Shown: positions 10,076 through 17,500 of the stretch, piece after piece | Layout: the number at the start of each line of letters is the position of its first letter | Position numbering within the stretch: position 1 is the stretch's first letter | From: Anaeromyces robustus | Taxonomy: Eukaryota > Neocallimastigomycota > Neocallimastigomycetes > Neocallimastigales > Neocallimastigaceae | Length of the DNA stretch: 17,500 bases | Direction: 5' to 3' | Assembly (NCBI GenBank): GCA_002104895.1 | Contig: MCFG01000189.1 | Span: forward strand, 15,001 to 32,500 | Translations under genes and position numbers: made by a program | Notes under the pieces: generated by a model | Database searches by the model: none | What the model saw: only the letters and a program-made list of their open reading frames with translations | Told to the model about the DNA's origin: nothing

Positions 10076-10514
10076 ATTACTATATACTATAATTTATCTT
10101 TTTAATAAGAATAAAAATAATTTAAAAGTTATATATATTATATTATTATATAAATTCTTTTTTTAATCATATATAGATATATTATATATTGTATATATAT
10201 ATATATTTTTTTTTATATATATAAATTATTTACAATGAAACTTTGTATGAATTTCTTAATCTTCTTTGAAAAAGTTTAAAACCATTAGATGGTGTTGCTT
10301 GTTCCTTTTTAGTAACATTAAATAAAATAGTTGGAAGTTGAGGTTTTTGATTTGGAAAATCTCTTTCACCAACAGATAAAATAGAACCATGAATTCTACC
10401 ATTACTTCCATTTATATTTGAAGAAGAAATATTTGATGAAGCTCCTCTCGTTAGTGTACCATTAGATTGGTAATTACCTTGGAGAGAACGGGAAGAAGAC
10501 TGTGGCATAATCAT
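6625..10514 (-). CDS. IFT52: Intraflagellar transport protein 52 (IFT-B core subunit)
   Basis: IFT52 is a core subunit of the IFT-B complex, which carries cargo along the ciliary axoneme; here it would serve zoospore flagella. Exons, 5' to 3': 10514-10234, 9694-9607, 9374-9245, 8920-8665, 8372-8246, 8117-8003, 7840-7800, 7630-7565, 7417-7319, 7100-6914, 6779-6625. They total 1545 nt (514 aa plus TAA), all GT-AG and in frame. The GIFT domain starts near residue 61 (PTILFN) and includes GGPREKFT, TGEGGEN, LLEEYGIM, YKYHHPKE, NREINRAAGK, VYPYGATL, FPLNRP and MFSDQYIDKEEN. Later come ESDEIPKDFTT, the Pro-rich PQFETPLPPLQPAVF to DLFDLDE region (IFT88 side in known complexes) and a C-terminal helical part ending KKLNQEI (IFT46 side). 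Compared with the human protein (about 437 aa) it has about 60 extra N-terminal residues, a larger Gly/Asn-rich insert at about 204-252 and a shorter tail. An in-frame TAG at 10523-10521 sets the upstream limit. Met1 has T at -3 and Met3 has A, so Met3 may be the start used. Confidence 0.93.
7748..7796. repeat. A-run and AAAAAG repeat in IFT52 intron 7
   Basis: A long A-run followed by about five AAAAAG units. On the sense strand of IFT52 this is a pyrimidine-rich tract starting almost directly at the 5' splice site of the intron (donor at 7799-7798). Confidence 0.85.
8590..8622. repeat. TCTA microsatellite in IFT52 intron 4
   Basis: About eight TCTA units with interruptions, inside the intron between exon 4 (ends 8665) and exon 5 (starts 8372). 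Confidence 0.85.
8950..9009. repeat. ATT microsatellite in IFT52 intron 3
   Basis: Nearly pure (ATT)n of about 60 bp within the intron 8921-9244. Confidence 0.9.
10025..10072. repeat. ATT microsatellite in IFT52 intron 1
   Basis: Nearly pure (ATT)n of about 48 bp within the 539-nt first intron (9695-10233). Confidence 0.9.
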
Positions 10515-10540
10515 ATAGGGCTAATTTTATTATTAGTTTT

Positions 10541-10575
10541 ATTCTTTCTTAATAATATTTAATTAAGAAAAGAAT
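10541..10575 (-). promoter_or_regulatory. Hairpin upstream of the IFT52 start
   Basis: ATTCTTTCTTAAT (10541-10553) pairs with ATTAAGAAAAGAAT (10562-10575), with one bulged base and an 8-base loop. It lies 27-61 nt upstream of the first ATG, so it is probably in the 5' leader or core promoter. Its stem is weak because it is nearly all A-T pairs. Confidence 0.4.
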
Positions 10576-10875
10576 AAATAAAAAAATAAAAAACAATTAT
10601 AGGTATATTATAAAAAAAATAAAAATAAAAGATAATAAATTAAAAAAAAAATAATAATAATTATAAATTATTATTATAGATTATTTAAGTGAATGTATTT
10701 ATGTATTTATATAATTTTTTTGCTTCTATGTATATAAAAATTCAACAAATCATAAAAAAAAAACAAAAAAAAAAAAAAACAATAATAATAATTATTTTTT
10801 TTTATTTATTATAATTATTATTAAAAAAAAGTATTCATTTAAAAAAAATAATAATTTATAGTATTTGATCTTATT

Positions 10876-10918
<43 letters not shown>

Positions 10919-11293
10919 ATTATAATATTAATTCATTTTTTTTTTTATTTTGATTAATTGTATTAAAAAATTGCTGCTGAAAAATATTAATAATTTTAAT
11001 AATTTTAGTTCATTTGAATAATTTTTTTTAATTATTAAAAAAAAAAAGTATTTTTCTAATTAATACTATATTAATAAAATATATATATATATTAATATCA
11101 TATTATAATTTATAATTCTTGATTTATACATTAAATAACTCCGACGAATAAAAAAATTTTTTTGTTTTACTATTAACAGTCATTAAAACAAAAAATTTTT
11201 TTTTTTTTTTTTTTTCAATAAATTACTTTTTATATTATATTAAAAAATTAACCTTTCATTATTTTATAAAATAATAATAATAATAATAATAAT

Positions 11294-11325
<32 letters not shown>

Positions 11326-11892
11326 TTATATAATAATTTTGTTTTTGTTTTATTTTGATGAAATGTAAACATTTTTTTTTTTCATTTAAAAAAATAAAAA
11401 TAATTGATTTAATATTATATAAAGTTTATAATTAATAGATAATCCATTTAGTTTTATGGATAATAAATTTATTAATAAATATTTTATTATATCAATTTTA
11501 ATATAGTCAAAAAAAAAAAAAAAAGAATTTTATTTTATTTTTCTTTTTTATATACTTTTTGAGTAAAAATTCTCAAAAAAAAAAAAAAAGTACATTAAAT
11601 AATATTTATCATAAAATATAAAAATTTTCTCTTTTTATATATTAAATAATAATTATTAAGATTTATAATAAAAAATATAATTTTGAATGAAAAATGTCAG
11701 TAATTAACAATTTTTTTAGCAATTAATATTAAAACCAATTAATTTTTTAACATTAACTTATTTTGTTTAAACGTATGTTTATGTTTTATGTTTTATAATT
11801 TATTATCATATAAAGTTATATATTATTCATTTTTATTCTTCTTATTACTATTACAAAAATTGTTAAAAAATATTATATCTAATATGTAACTT

Positions 11893-12243
11893 AATCTTAT
11901 TATAATTTGCTACTTTAAATGATGCATATTGGTTCATGTATTACAAATTTATGTTCTAATAAAATATATTTTTAAATATTAAAGAAAATTTTATACAATC
12001 ATTTAAATACTATTTTAAACTGATTATTTTAATTTATATTAAATATATATATATATAAATATAAATCATATTATAATTTGCTACTTTAAATGATGCATAT
12101 TGGTTCATGTATTACAAATTTATGTTCTAATAAAATATATTTTTAAATATTAAAGAAAATTTTATACAATCATTTAAATACTATTTTAAACTGATTATTT
12201 TAATTTATATTAAATATATATATATATATATATATATAAATCA
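11893..12243. repeat. Tandem duplication, unit about 171 bp, two copies
   Basis: Copy 1 (about 11893-12063) and copy 2 (about 12064-12243) are identical over roughly 150 bp of non-simple sequence, including GCTACTTTAAATGATGCATA and the following stretch up to CTGATTATTTTAATTTA. They differ only in the length and pattern of the terminal AT microsatellite and one base near the start. This indicates a recent local duplication. There is no open frame or known motif. Confidence 0.92.
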
Positions 12244-12368
12244 TATAAATTATTGTTAAGTTTTTTTATTAAAATAGAGGTATTATTCTATTAAATGAAC
12301 ATGAATTGTTTTAAAAAAAATACAGAATTGTTTTATATAGAATTAAGTAATGACTGTAATCCTGAAAA

Positions 12369-12455
12369 TTAACCAACGATATATATATATATATATAAAT
12401 TTTAAAAAAAAATTATTGTTTTTTTTTTTTTTCATATTATATATAGCGTTGGTTA
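12369..12455. repeat. Long-spaced inverted repeat around an AT/A/T-run core
   Basis: TAACCAACG (12370-12378) and CGTTGGTTA (12447-12455) are exact inverted copies, and adjoining AT alternations extend the pairing. The core includes an A-run and a T-run that could also pair, so the whole segment can fold into one extended hairpin. Confidence 0.6.
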
Positions 12456-12492
12456 GTTTATACTATTTAATATTATTTTTTTTTTTTTTTCT

Positions 12493-12528
12493 TTCCTTCA
12501 TATATAAAATATTTTATATCGGAAGGAA
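12493..12528. repeat. 36-bp near-perfect palindrome
   Basis: The arms 12493-12510 and 12511-12528 pair at 16 of 18 positions (outer TTCCTTC with GAAGGAA; inner ATATAAAAT with ATTTTATAT). The G+C-containing outer arms make this less likely to be a chance product of AT-rich sequence. Confidence 0.65.
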
Positions 12529-12770
12529 TGATTAAAATGATTAAATTCAACCAATAAAAAAAAAAAAAAATCTGATTGCTCAAGGTTGTACAAATACTAA
12601 ATAATTTTCAAATTTAAAAGTGAAAAGTAGTTTATTTTTTGCATAAAATATTTCTATTTCAATTTTAATTAAATTGTTATTATATTAATATATTATTGAA
12701 ATAAAGATAAAATTTTTAATTTTAATCTTTTTTATTCATAGATTTTATATAAATTTTATAAGTACTTTTA

Positions 12771-12856
12771 TATATATTTATATATTTATATATTTATATA
12801 TTTATATATTTATATATTTATATATTTATGTATTTATGTATTTATATTTATATATT
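12771..12856. repeat. 8-bp minisatellite (TATATTTA)n
   Basis: About ten units of TATATTTA, the last few drifting to TATGTATT. Purely simple sequence. Confidence 0.85.
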
Positions 12857-13438
12857 TTATTTATATTAACATTAACTTTTTTTTTCTTTTTCTTTTTTTT
12901 ATTATATAATTTTTATTTTATTATATTTTTTTTATTTTTATTTTATTTTTATAAAAGGAAACAAAATAATAGAATAATGTATTCAATATTATAATTTAAA
13001 AAAAAAAAAAAAAATTATACTTTATTACAATATTTTTTTTTTTTTTTTTTTTTTTTATATGTGCATATATACGAATATATTTTGTATGTATAATAATACT
13101 TTTTGTTATTATTATTGTTATTATTGAATTTTTTTTTTAATAGGTAAATTTGTATGTATATTATTTTTTAATTTATAGTTAATACTATTCTTTCTTTTCT
13201 ATTCTTTTTTCTTTTCTTTTCTTTCATCCTTTTTTTTTTTTTTTTCTAATTTCTAATATTTTTTTTTTTAAATTTATTTTTTATTTATTTATTTATTATA
13301 AATTAAGAAAGATCTTTTTTTTTTAAAAAAAAAGTTAATTAATAAAAGAAAAGAAAAGAAAAGAAAAATTAAAAGAATAAGGAATTAAAAATGGTATGAT
13401 AAGGAAAAAAAAAAATTAGGAAAAAAAAAAAAAAAAAC

Positions 13439-14532
13439 TTATAATTTTGATTTAATTTCTGGTTCAGCATAGGTATCTGAATCTTCTTCTTCTTTTCTTC
13501 TTTCCATTTCAGCTAAACCATCTTCAATACGCATAATTTTATATAAATCTTCTTTTCTTGCCCAATCTTTCATAGTTGGTCCAGTTTTTTTAGATGGAAG
13601 CATTTCATCCATCCAACCTGGAACATCTGGTTTACTACCTAAAACCATTTGTGCAACAGCTTTAGCACAATGGAAAGCTCTTGGCATACCATGACCATGA
13701 TAACCAGCAGAAATATATTGACCTTCCCATCTTAAACCAGGAATTGGTCCAACCCATGGAAGATTTAATACATCATTGGACATACCCATAATACCGGCCC
13801 ATGTCATCATAATTTTTGTTGGTGATTTTACCATATCACCAAAATGAGTTGGTAAGAATTGTCTTAATTTTCTATCAATAGCAGTATTAATATCTGAATC
13901 ATCTGAACAATTATATTCAAGTTCTGGTCCAGCTTCACCTCTTGCTCCACCAAGAATAACCATATTATCATTACGTTGCCATCCATAAATATAACCACGA
14001 TTAATACTTATACCAAATGGCCATAAACGAGGTATAGAAGATGGAATAGTAATCATCATTTGTCCACGTACTGGAACAATACAATCACGAAGTTGTGGTA
14101 ATAAATGAGCACAATAACCATTAGTACAATGAATAACTTTACTACAAATAACAGAACCACGATTAGTATTAATGATCCATTTTGGTTGACCCTTTAAGGA
14201 AGAAATATCAATGCTTGCTGGAGCACTTTCAGCAGTATATGGAGTAATACTTTGAACTGGTGTATAAGTTTGTAAGTTGAAATAACCTGATTTAAGAGCT
14301 AATTGTAATAATTGAATTGTTAATTTTGATGGTGAAAGTTGTGAACCATTTGGATTCATAACAGCACCAACAAAATCTTCACCATGAGTTTTCTATTTAT
14401 ATTATATTATTTAATTATATAAATTTGAATTTTTTAAAATTGTATTTATTGCATTTATTGCATTTATTATATAGTATTTCCAGGATTAATTTTTGTTGAT
14501 TATTGTATTTAAAATTAAATATTATTTAACAA

Positions 14533-14563
<31 letters not shown>

Positions 14564-14699
14564 TATTATTATTATTATTATTATAATAATAATAATTTTT
14601 TTGAAATATATTAAATATATATAAATAAATATTAAAATAAATATTGAAATACAATAAATAAATAAATTATTAAAATAAATATTGAAATACAATAAAAAA

Positions 14700-14730
<31 letters not shown>

Positions 14731-16494
14731 GTAATAGTTAATAATAATAATAATTAATAATTATAATAATTGCAACAATATAACAGTAATAATTGCAACA
14801 ATACAATAATAAATAATAATATAAATATAATATATATATATACAAATTATATGAATATTATAATTTTTTTTTTATTTTTTTTATTTATATTTAATAAATA
14901 ATTTATTTTACCTTGACGGTTTCTAAACGATCCCAAATAACAAGTTCATGTCCAAGACCTTGGTTTCTCATTTCTTCAATATTTTCAATGGCTTCGTTAA
15001 ATTCAAGATCAGTAAGATAAGCATGAACTGTACCACCTTCTCTTAATTCAACTTTCTTTTCCCATCCATGATCTTTTATAAGCTTTTTTAAAGCTGATAC
15101 AGTTTCTAATTCAAAAACTCTAAGTTTTTTAGCAATATCTAATCCATATCTTTATAAAATGCATATATTAATTATACAATAATTATTTAATTATAAATAT
15201 TTTAATAATCTATATAGTTAAAATTTTTTTTATAAAAATATTACTTTTTCATATCATATTTAAAGTATCTGTAAGTTGAGTTGGTCATCTATATTTCATT
15301 ATATTTATTATAATATTAAAATGTATTGTATTAATAATTAAAATGATTATGAGGATTTTTTACTTATTTTTTTACTTTTTTTTTTTTATAATTTATTATA
15401 TATTTGGAATCCATCAGAATTTTTTGATATTATATTTATATGATTTAAAAATTGTAAATTTATATATTAAATATTGAAAATTTGTTTATAGAATTAAAAA
15501 TATCATGATTTTCAAAAATTACATTTCCACCACATCTTCCAGAAGCTATACATATGTGAAAAATATGAAAAAAAAATATTACATGAAATATTTATAATTA
15601 ATTTAATACGATATATATATATATAATTATTAATAATAATGAAATTTTAAAATAACAATTATTAATAAACTAAAAACATAAAAAAATTATATATATATAT
15701 TTCTTTTTATTTACCACCACCAGCAGCAGCTCTAGCATCTAAACATAATAAAGATTTTCCTTCAGTATCAAGATTTGTTAAATGATAAGCAACAGAAGCA
15801 CCTTTTAATTTTAAATTATAAATATAAATATATATATATATATAATATTTACATGTAAAGTAAAATAATGTAATTGAAATTAATATAAAGTTTTAATAAT
15901 TATTTTTTTTCTTTGAAGAAATAAAAAAAAAGAAGTAAAACATTATTAATAAACAATTAAATTTGTTCTTTTGTTTGTTTGTTTGTTCGTTTAATTTCGA
16001 AAATTTAAAATCGTTTTTAAAAATTATTTATAAATTTTAATTTATAAATAAATTGTAATAATAAATTGCTTAATTCTAATACATCTTTTACTTTTTATAT
16101 GTATTTTTTTTCCTTTTATTTCATTTTTCATTATCATTTATACATTTTAATAAACTTTGTTTTAAAGAAAACACTAATAGATTGATATTCTTTATAATGG
16201 ATTTTATATATTTTTCATTTACAATAATATAAATATATTTATATTCATATTTATTTTATTTTAAAATTTGTGATTATATATTATGTGAAATTGGAATTTT
16301 ATATATAATAAATCGATAAATTTGATTTTTTTTTTTTTCTCTCAGTATATTAATTTACCTGTTATACCAGCTCCTAAAATAACTATATCAGCACAACCTG
16401 GTAAAGAAACTGTTGTTCTATGGTTAGAAAGTGGATTATCAATTAACCAGAAAGAACGAGTTGGTTGTGGGTGTGGTAATCCTGGATCAGTCAT
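13439..16494 (-). CDS. FAD-dependent oxidoreductase, D-amino-acid oxidase (DAO) family
   Basis: Predicted flavoenzyme oxidising an amine or amino acid; substrate unknown. Exons, 5' to 3': 16494-16359, 15801-15715, 15545-15523, 15288-15245, 15149-14912, 14392-13439. They total 1482 nt (493 aa plus TAA), with GT-AG borders and consistent phases. A Rossmann nucleotide-binding strand gives IVILGAGITG with the GxGxxG at 41-46; an acidic residue ends the second strand (D67), followed by ASGRCGG (75-81). Helix and substrate-side sequence follows through the 23-nt and 44-nt exons. VIHCTNGY (262-269) is the second FAD-contact region. WAGIMGMS (374-381), VGPIPG and AGYHGHGMP (405-413) are typical of the C-terminal DAO half. 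A charged tail (EMERRKEEED and onward) closes the protein. The start MTDPGLPHPQ has A at -3, and no signal peptide is visible. It resembles the glycine/D-amino acid oxidase and gamma-glutamylputrescine oxidase-like group; I cannot go further. Confidence 0.88.
14533..14583. repeat. ATT microsatellite in FAD oxidoreductase intron 5
   Basis: (ATT)n with one slip, within the 519-nt intron 14393-14911. The same intron holds AAAT units at about 14698-14730 and a GCAACAATA direct repeat near 14772-14803. Confidence 0.85.
15245..15545 (-). other. Two microexons of the FAD oxidoreductase (23 nt and 44 nt)
   Basis: Exon 3 (15545-15523) completes residue 75 and encodes the rest of ASGRCGGN, part of the flavin-binding loop. 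Exon 4 (15288-15245) encodes MTNSTYRYFKYDMK plus two bases of the next codon. Reading on from exon 3 without splicing gives a short AT-rich extension and then a stop. Splicing at AAT|GTAATT, then ATATAG|ATG, then AA|GTAATA restores KYGLDIAKKLRVFELE. A conserved Phe-Glu segment of this kind follows the GG loop in relatives. Confidence 0.8.
15802..16358 (-). other. Long first intron of the FAD oxidoreductase
   Basis: At 557 nt this is the longest intron seen here. Donor G|GTAAAT (16358) and acceptor TTAAAAG (15802) rejoin GAGITG to ASVAYHL, the expected Rossmann sequence. Inside are T-runs and TTTG repeats near 15968-15990; I see no further exon. Confidence 0.8.
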
Positions 16495-16914
16495 CTTTTT
16501 TGTATATAATAAATATGATAAATATTAATATAATTTAAATAGGTAAAAAAAAAATAAGTGATAATTTTAATTTTAATAAATGTGATTTTAAAAATATTAT
16601 ATAATTAATAATATTAATAAATTAAAAATTTATATTTTAATAATAAAATAAATAAACAAATAAATAATAAAATTATAAAGATATTGATAAATGTGCCTCG
16701 AAAAAAAAAAATATAGATAAAACTAAAAAGTATTATTTTTTTTTTAAAAAAAAAACAATTATTTATTTTTATTTGTTATTCTATTAATGTTCAAAATTAT
16801 GATATATTAAAACTATTAAAACTATTATTATTATTATTATTTAAAAAAAAAGAAATGGGAAAAAAAATATTTTAAGAATAAAGAGATGAAACATTGAATG
16901 AAATTTCAATTCTA

Positions 16915-16952
16915 TTACATGTTTTCAATCATTTCAATATTAAAACATGTAA
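16915..16952. promoter_or_regulatory. Perfect 11-bp inverted repeat about 420 bp upstream of the FAD oxidoreductase
   Basis: TTACATGTTTT (16915-16925) and AAAACATGTAA (16942-16952) are exact inverted copies 16 bp apart. The layout would suit a dimeric DNA-binding protein; a regulatory role is inference. Confidence 0.35.
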
Positions 16953-17333
16953 AAGTATTATATAAATGAATCATAAAAATTTTTAATATTTTTTTCGTTT
17001 TCATATTTTATTTATTTATTTTTTTCTTTCTTCTTCTTTCATTTCTTTATAAATAAATATATAGATGGATTAAATACCTTTATAATTTGTAAATTTTAAA
17101 TTGATATTTTAAAACAGAAAAAAAAAAAATTAAAATTATATTAATAAACTTTATATATATATAATTTTTTTTTTACTTAAAGTTTATGACATATTAAATT
17201 TAATAGGTGTTATAATTTAATAAATATGATTTAATAATTAAAAATTAATGAAATCATTTTTTCTGTAAAAATTTTATATTTATTCTAATCTTTATTTCTT
17301 TTTTTATGGAATCTAAAAAAAATTTTAATTTTC

Positions 17334-17357
17334 TTATCAGTAAAAAAACTCTGATAA
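17334..17357. repeat. Small hairpin TTATCAG / CTGATAA
   Basis: TTATCAG (17334-17340) and CTGATAA (17351-17357) form a 7-bp stem with a 10-base loop. The half-site contains GATAA, the core of fungal GATA-factor sites, on both strands. This is chance-level in sequence so rich in A and T, so the regulatory reading is weak. Confidence 0.3.
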
Positions 17358-17500
17358 AATTTTTTTTTATTGCTTATTAAATTAATAGTATATAATTATT
17401 TAATTATTTGATAAGAACGTTAAATAATAAAACTATATTATTTATTATTATTAATTACTTTATTTTATTTTATTTAATTTTTTTAAAATGATATAACATT

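Larger units (their letters stand above)
10576..13438. other. Gene-free AT-rich spacer between the FAD oxidoreductase and IFT52
   Basis: No exon recognised on either strand. It holds ATT/AAT microsatellites (around 10878-10914 and 11273-11321), the 171-bp tandem duplication, two hairpins near 12369-12528, an 8-bp minisatellite (12771-12856) and many homopolymer runs. It must contain the IFT52 promoter near its low-coordinate end and the oxidoreductase 3' end near its high-coordinate end. Confidence 0.7.
16495..17500. other. Upstream region of the FAD oxidoreductase; no gene
   Basis: AT-rich and without a recognisable exon. It should contain the promoter of the gene starting at 16494. Notable structures are an 11-bp perfect inverted repeat (16915-16952) and a small hairpin (17334-17357). 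Confidence 0.6.

Noticed and set aside
11893-12243. CRISPR or satellite array
   Set aside because: There are only two copies of a 171-bp unit with no spacers, in a eukaryotic genome.
12350-12535. 61-codon plus-strand open frame
   Set aside because: It runs through a palindrome, T-runs and AT repeats; the composition matches the spacer and nothing resembles a protein family.
15480-15525. Reading FAD exon 3 straight on past GGN
   Set aside because: It reaches a stop within about 20 codons of AT-rich sequence, while splicing at AAT|GTAATT restores conserved sequence.
376-16494. The three genes as a functional cluster
   Set aside because: They share a strand but are separated by about 3 kb each, differ in codon use and belong to unrelated processes.
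16322-16528. 68-codon plus-strand open frame
   Set aside because: It is the antisense of exon 1 of the FAD oxidoreductase, whose sense strand gives a clear Rossmann motif.
1-17500. tRNA, rRNA, transposase or viral genes
   Set aside because: Both strands were read for T-loop-like GGTTC boxes in a cloverleaf setting and for coding stretches outside the three genes; none were supported.

Overview
The window looks like nuclear DNA of an anaerobic gut fungus (Neocallimastigomycota, the Neocallimastix / Piromyces / Anaeromyces group). The reasons are the extreme A+T content outside exons, the many small GT-AG introns, a secreted cellulase carrying three fungal dockerin modules (seen almost only in the cellulosomes of these fungi), and an intraflagellar transport gene, which is kept only by fungi that make swimming zoospores. 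Genus cannot be decided from the sequence alone.

Three protein-coding genes lie in a row, all on the minus strand. I assembled all three by hand from splice sites, reading frame and family similarity; every exon join keeps frame. (1) 376-3054, 8 exons, 468 aa: a cellulosomal endoglucanase with signal peptide, GH45 domain (closest in pattern to subfamily C), Thr/Lys linker, three dockerins and a C-terminal CBM1. The last seven residues lie in a separate 22-nt exon. (2) 6625-10514, 11 exons, 514 aa: IFT52, an IFT-B core subunit for building the zoospore flagellum, with an extended N-terminus and a Gly/Asn-rich insert. (3) 13439-16494, 6 exons including 23-nt and 44-nt exons, 493 aa: an FAD-dependent oxidoreductase of the D-amino-acid oxidase (DAO) fold, substrate unknown.

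The rest is gene-free AT-rich sequence: 1-375, 3055-6624, 10515-13438 and 16495-17500. It holds microsatellites, homopolymer runs, a near-identical 171-bp tandem duplication (about 11893-12243), several inverted repeats, and one weak candidate for a small inverted-repeat element (5171-5392). I found no tRNA, rRNA, CRISPR, transposase or plus-strand gene.

The three genes do not form a pathway. The cellulase acts outside the cell on plant walls, IFT52 acts in the zoospore cilium and the oxidoreductase acts in intermediary metabolism; their order looks like ordinary fungal synteny. Codon use separates them: the cellulase uses no ATA isoleucine codon and prefers CGT arginine, as expected of a highly expressed gene, while IFT52 uses ATA freely. 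I see no convincing new biological system. The best points for follow-up are the hidden terminal exon that completes the CBM1, the GH45 subtype, the IFT52 N-terminal extension and the recent tandem duplication.
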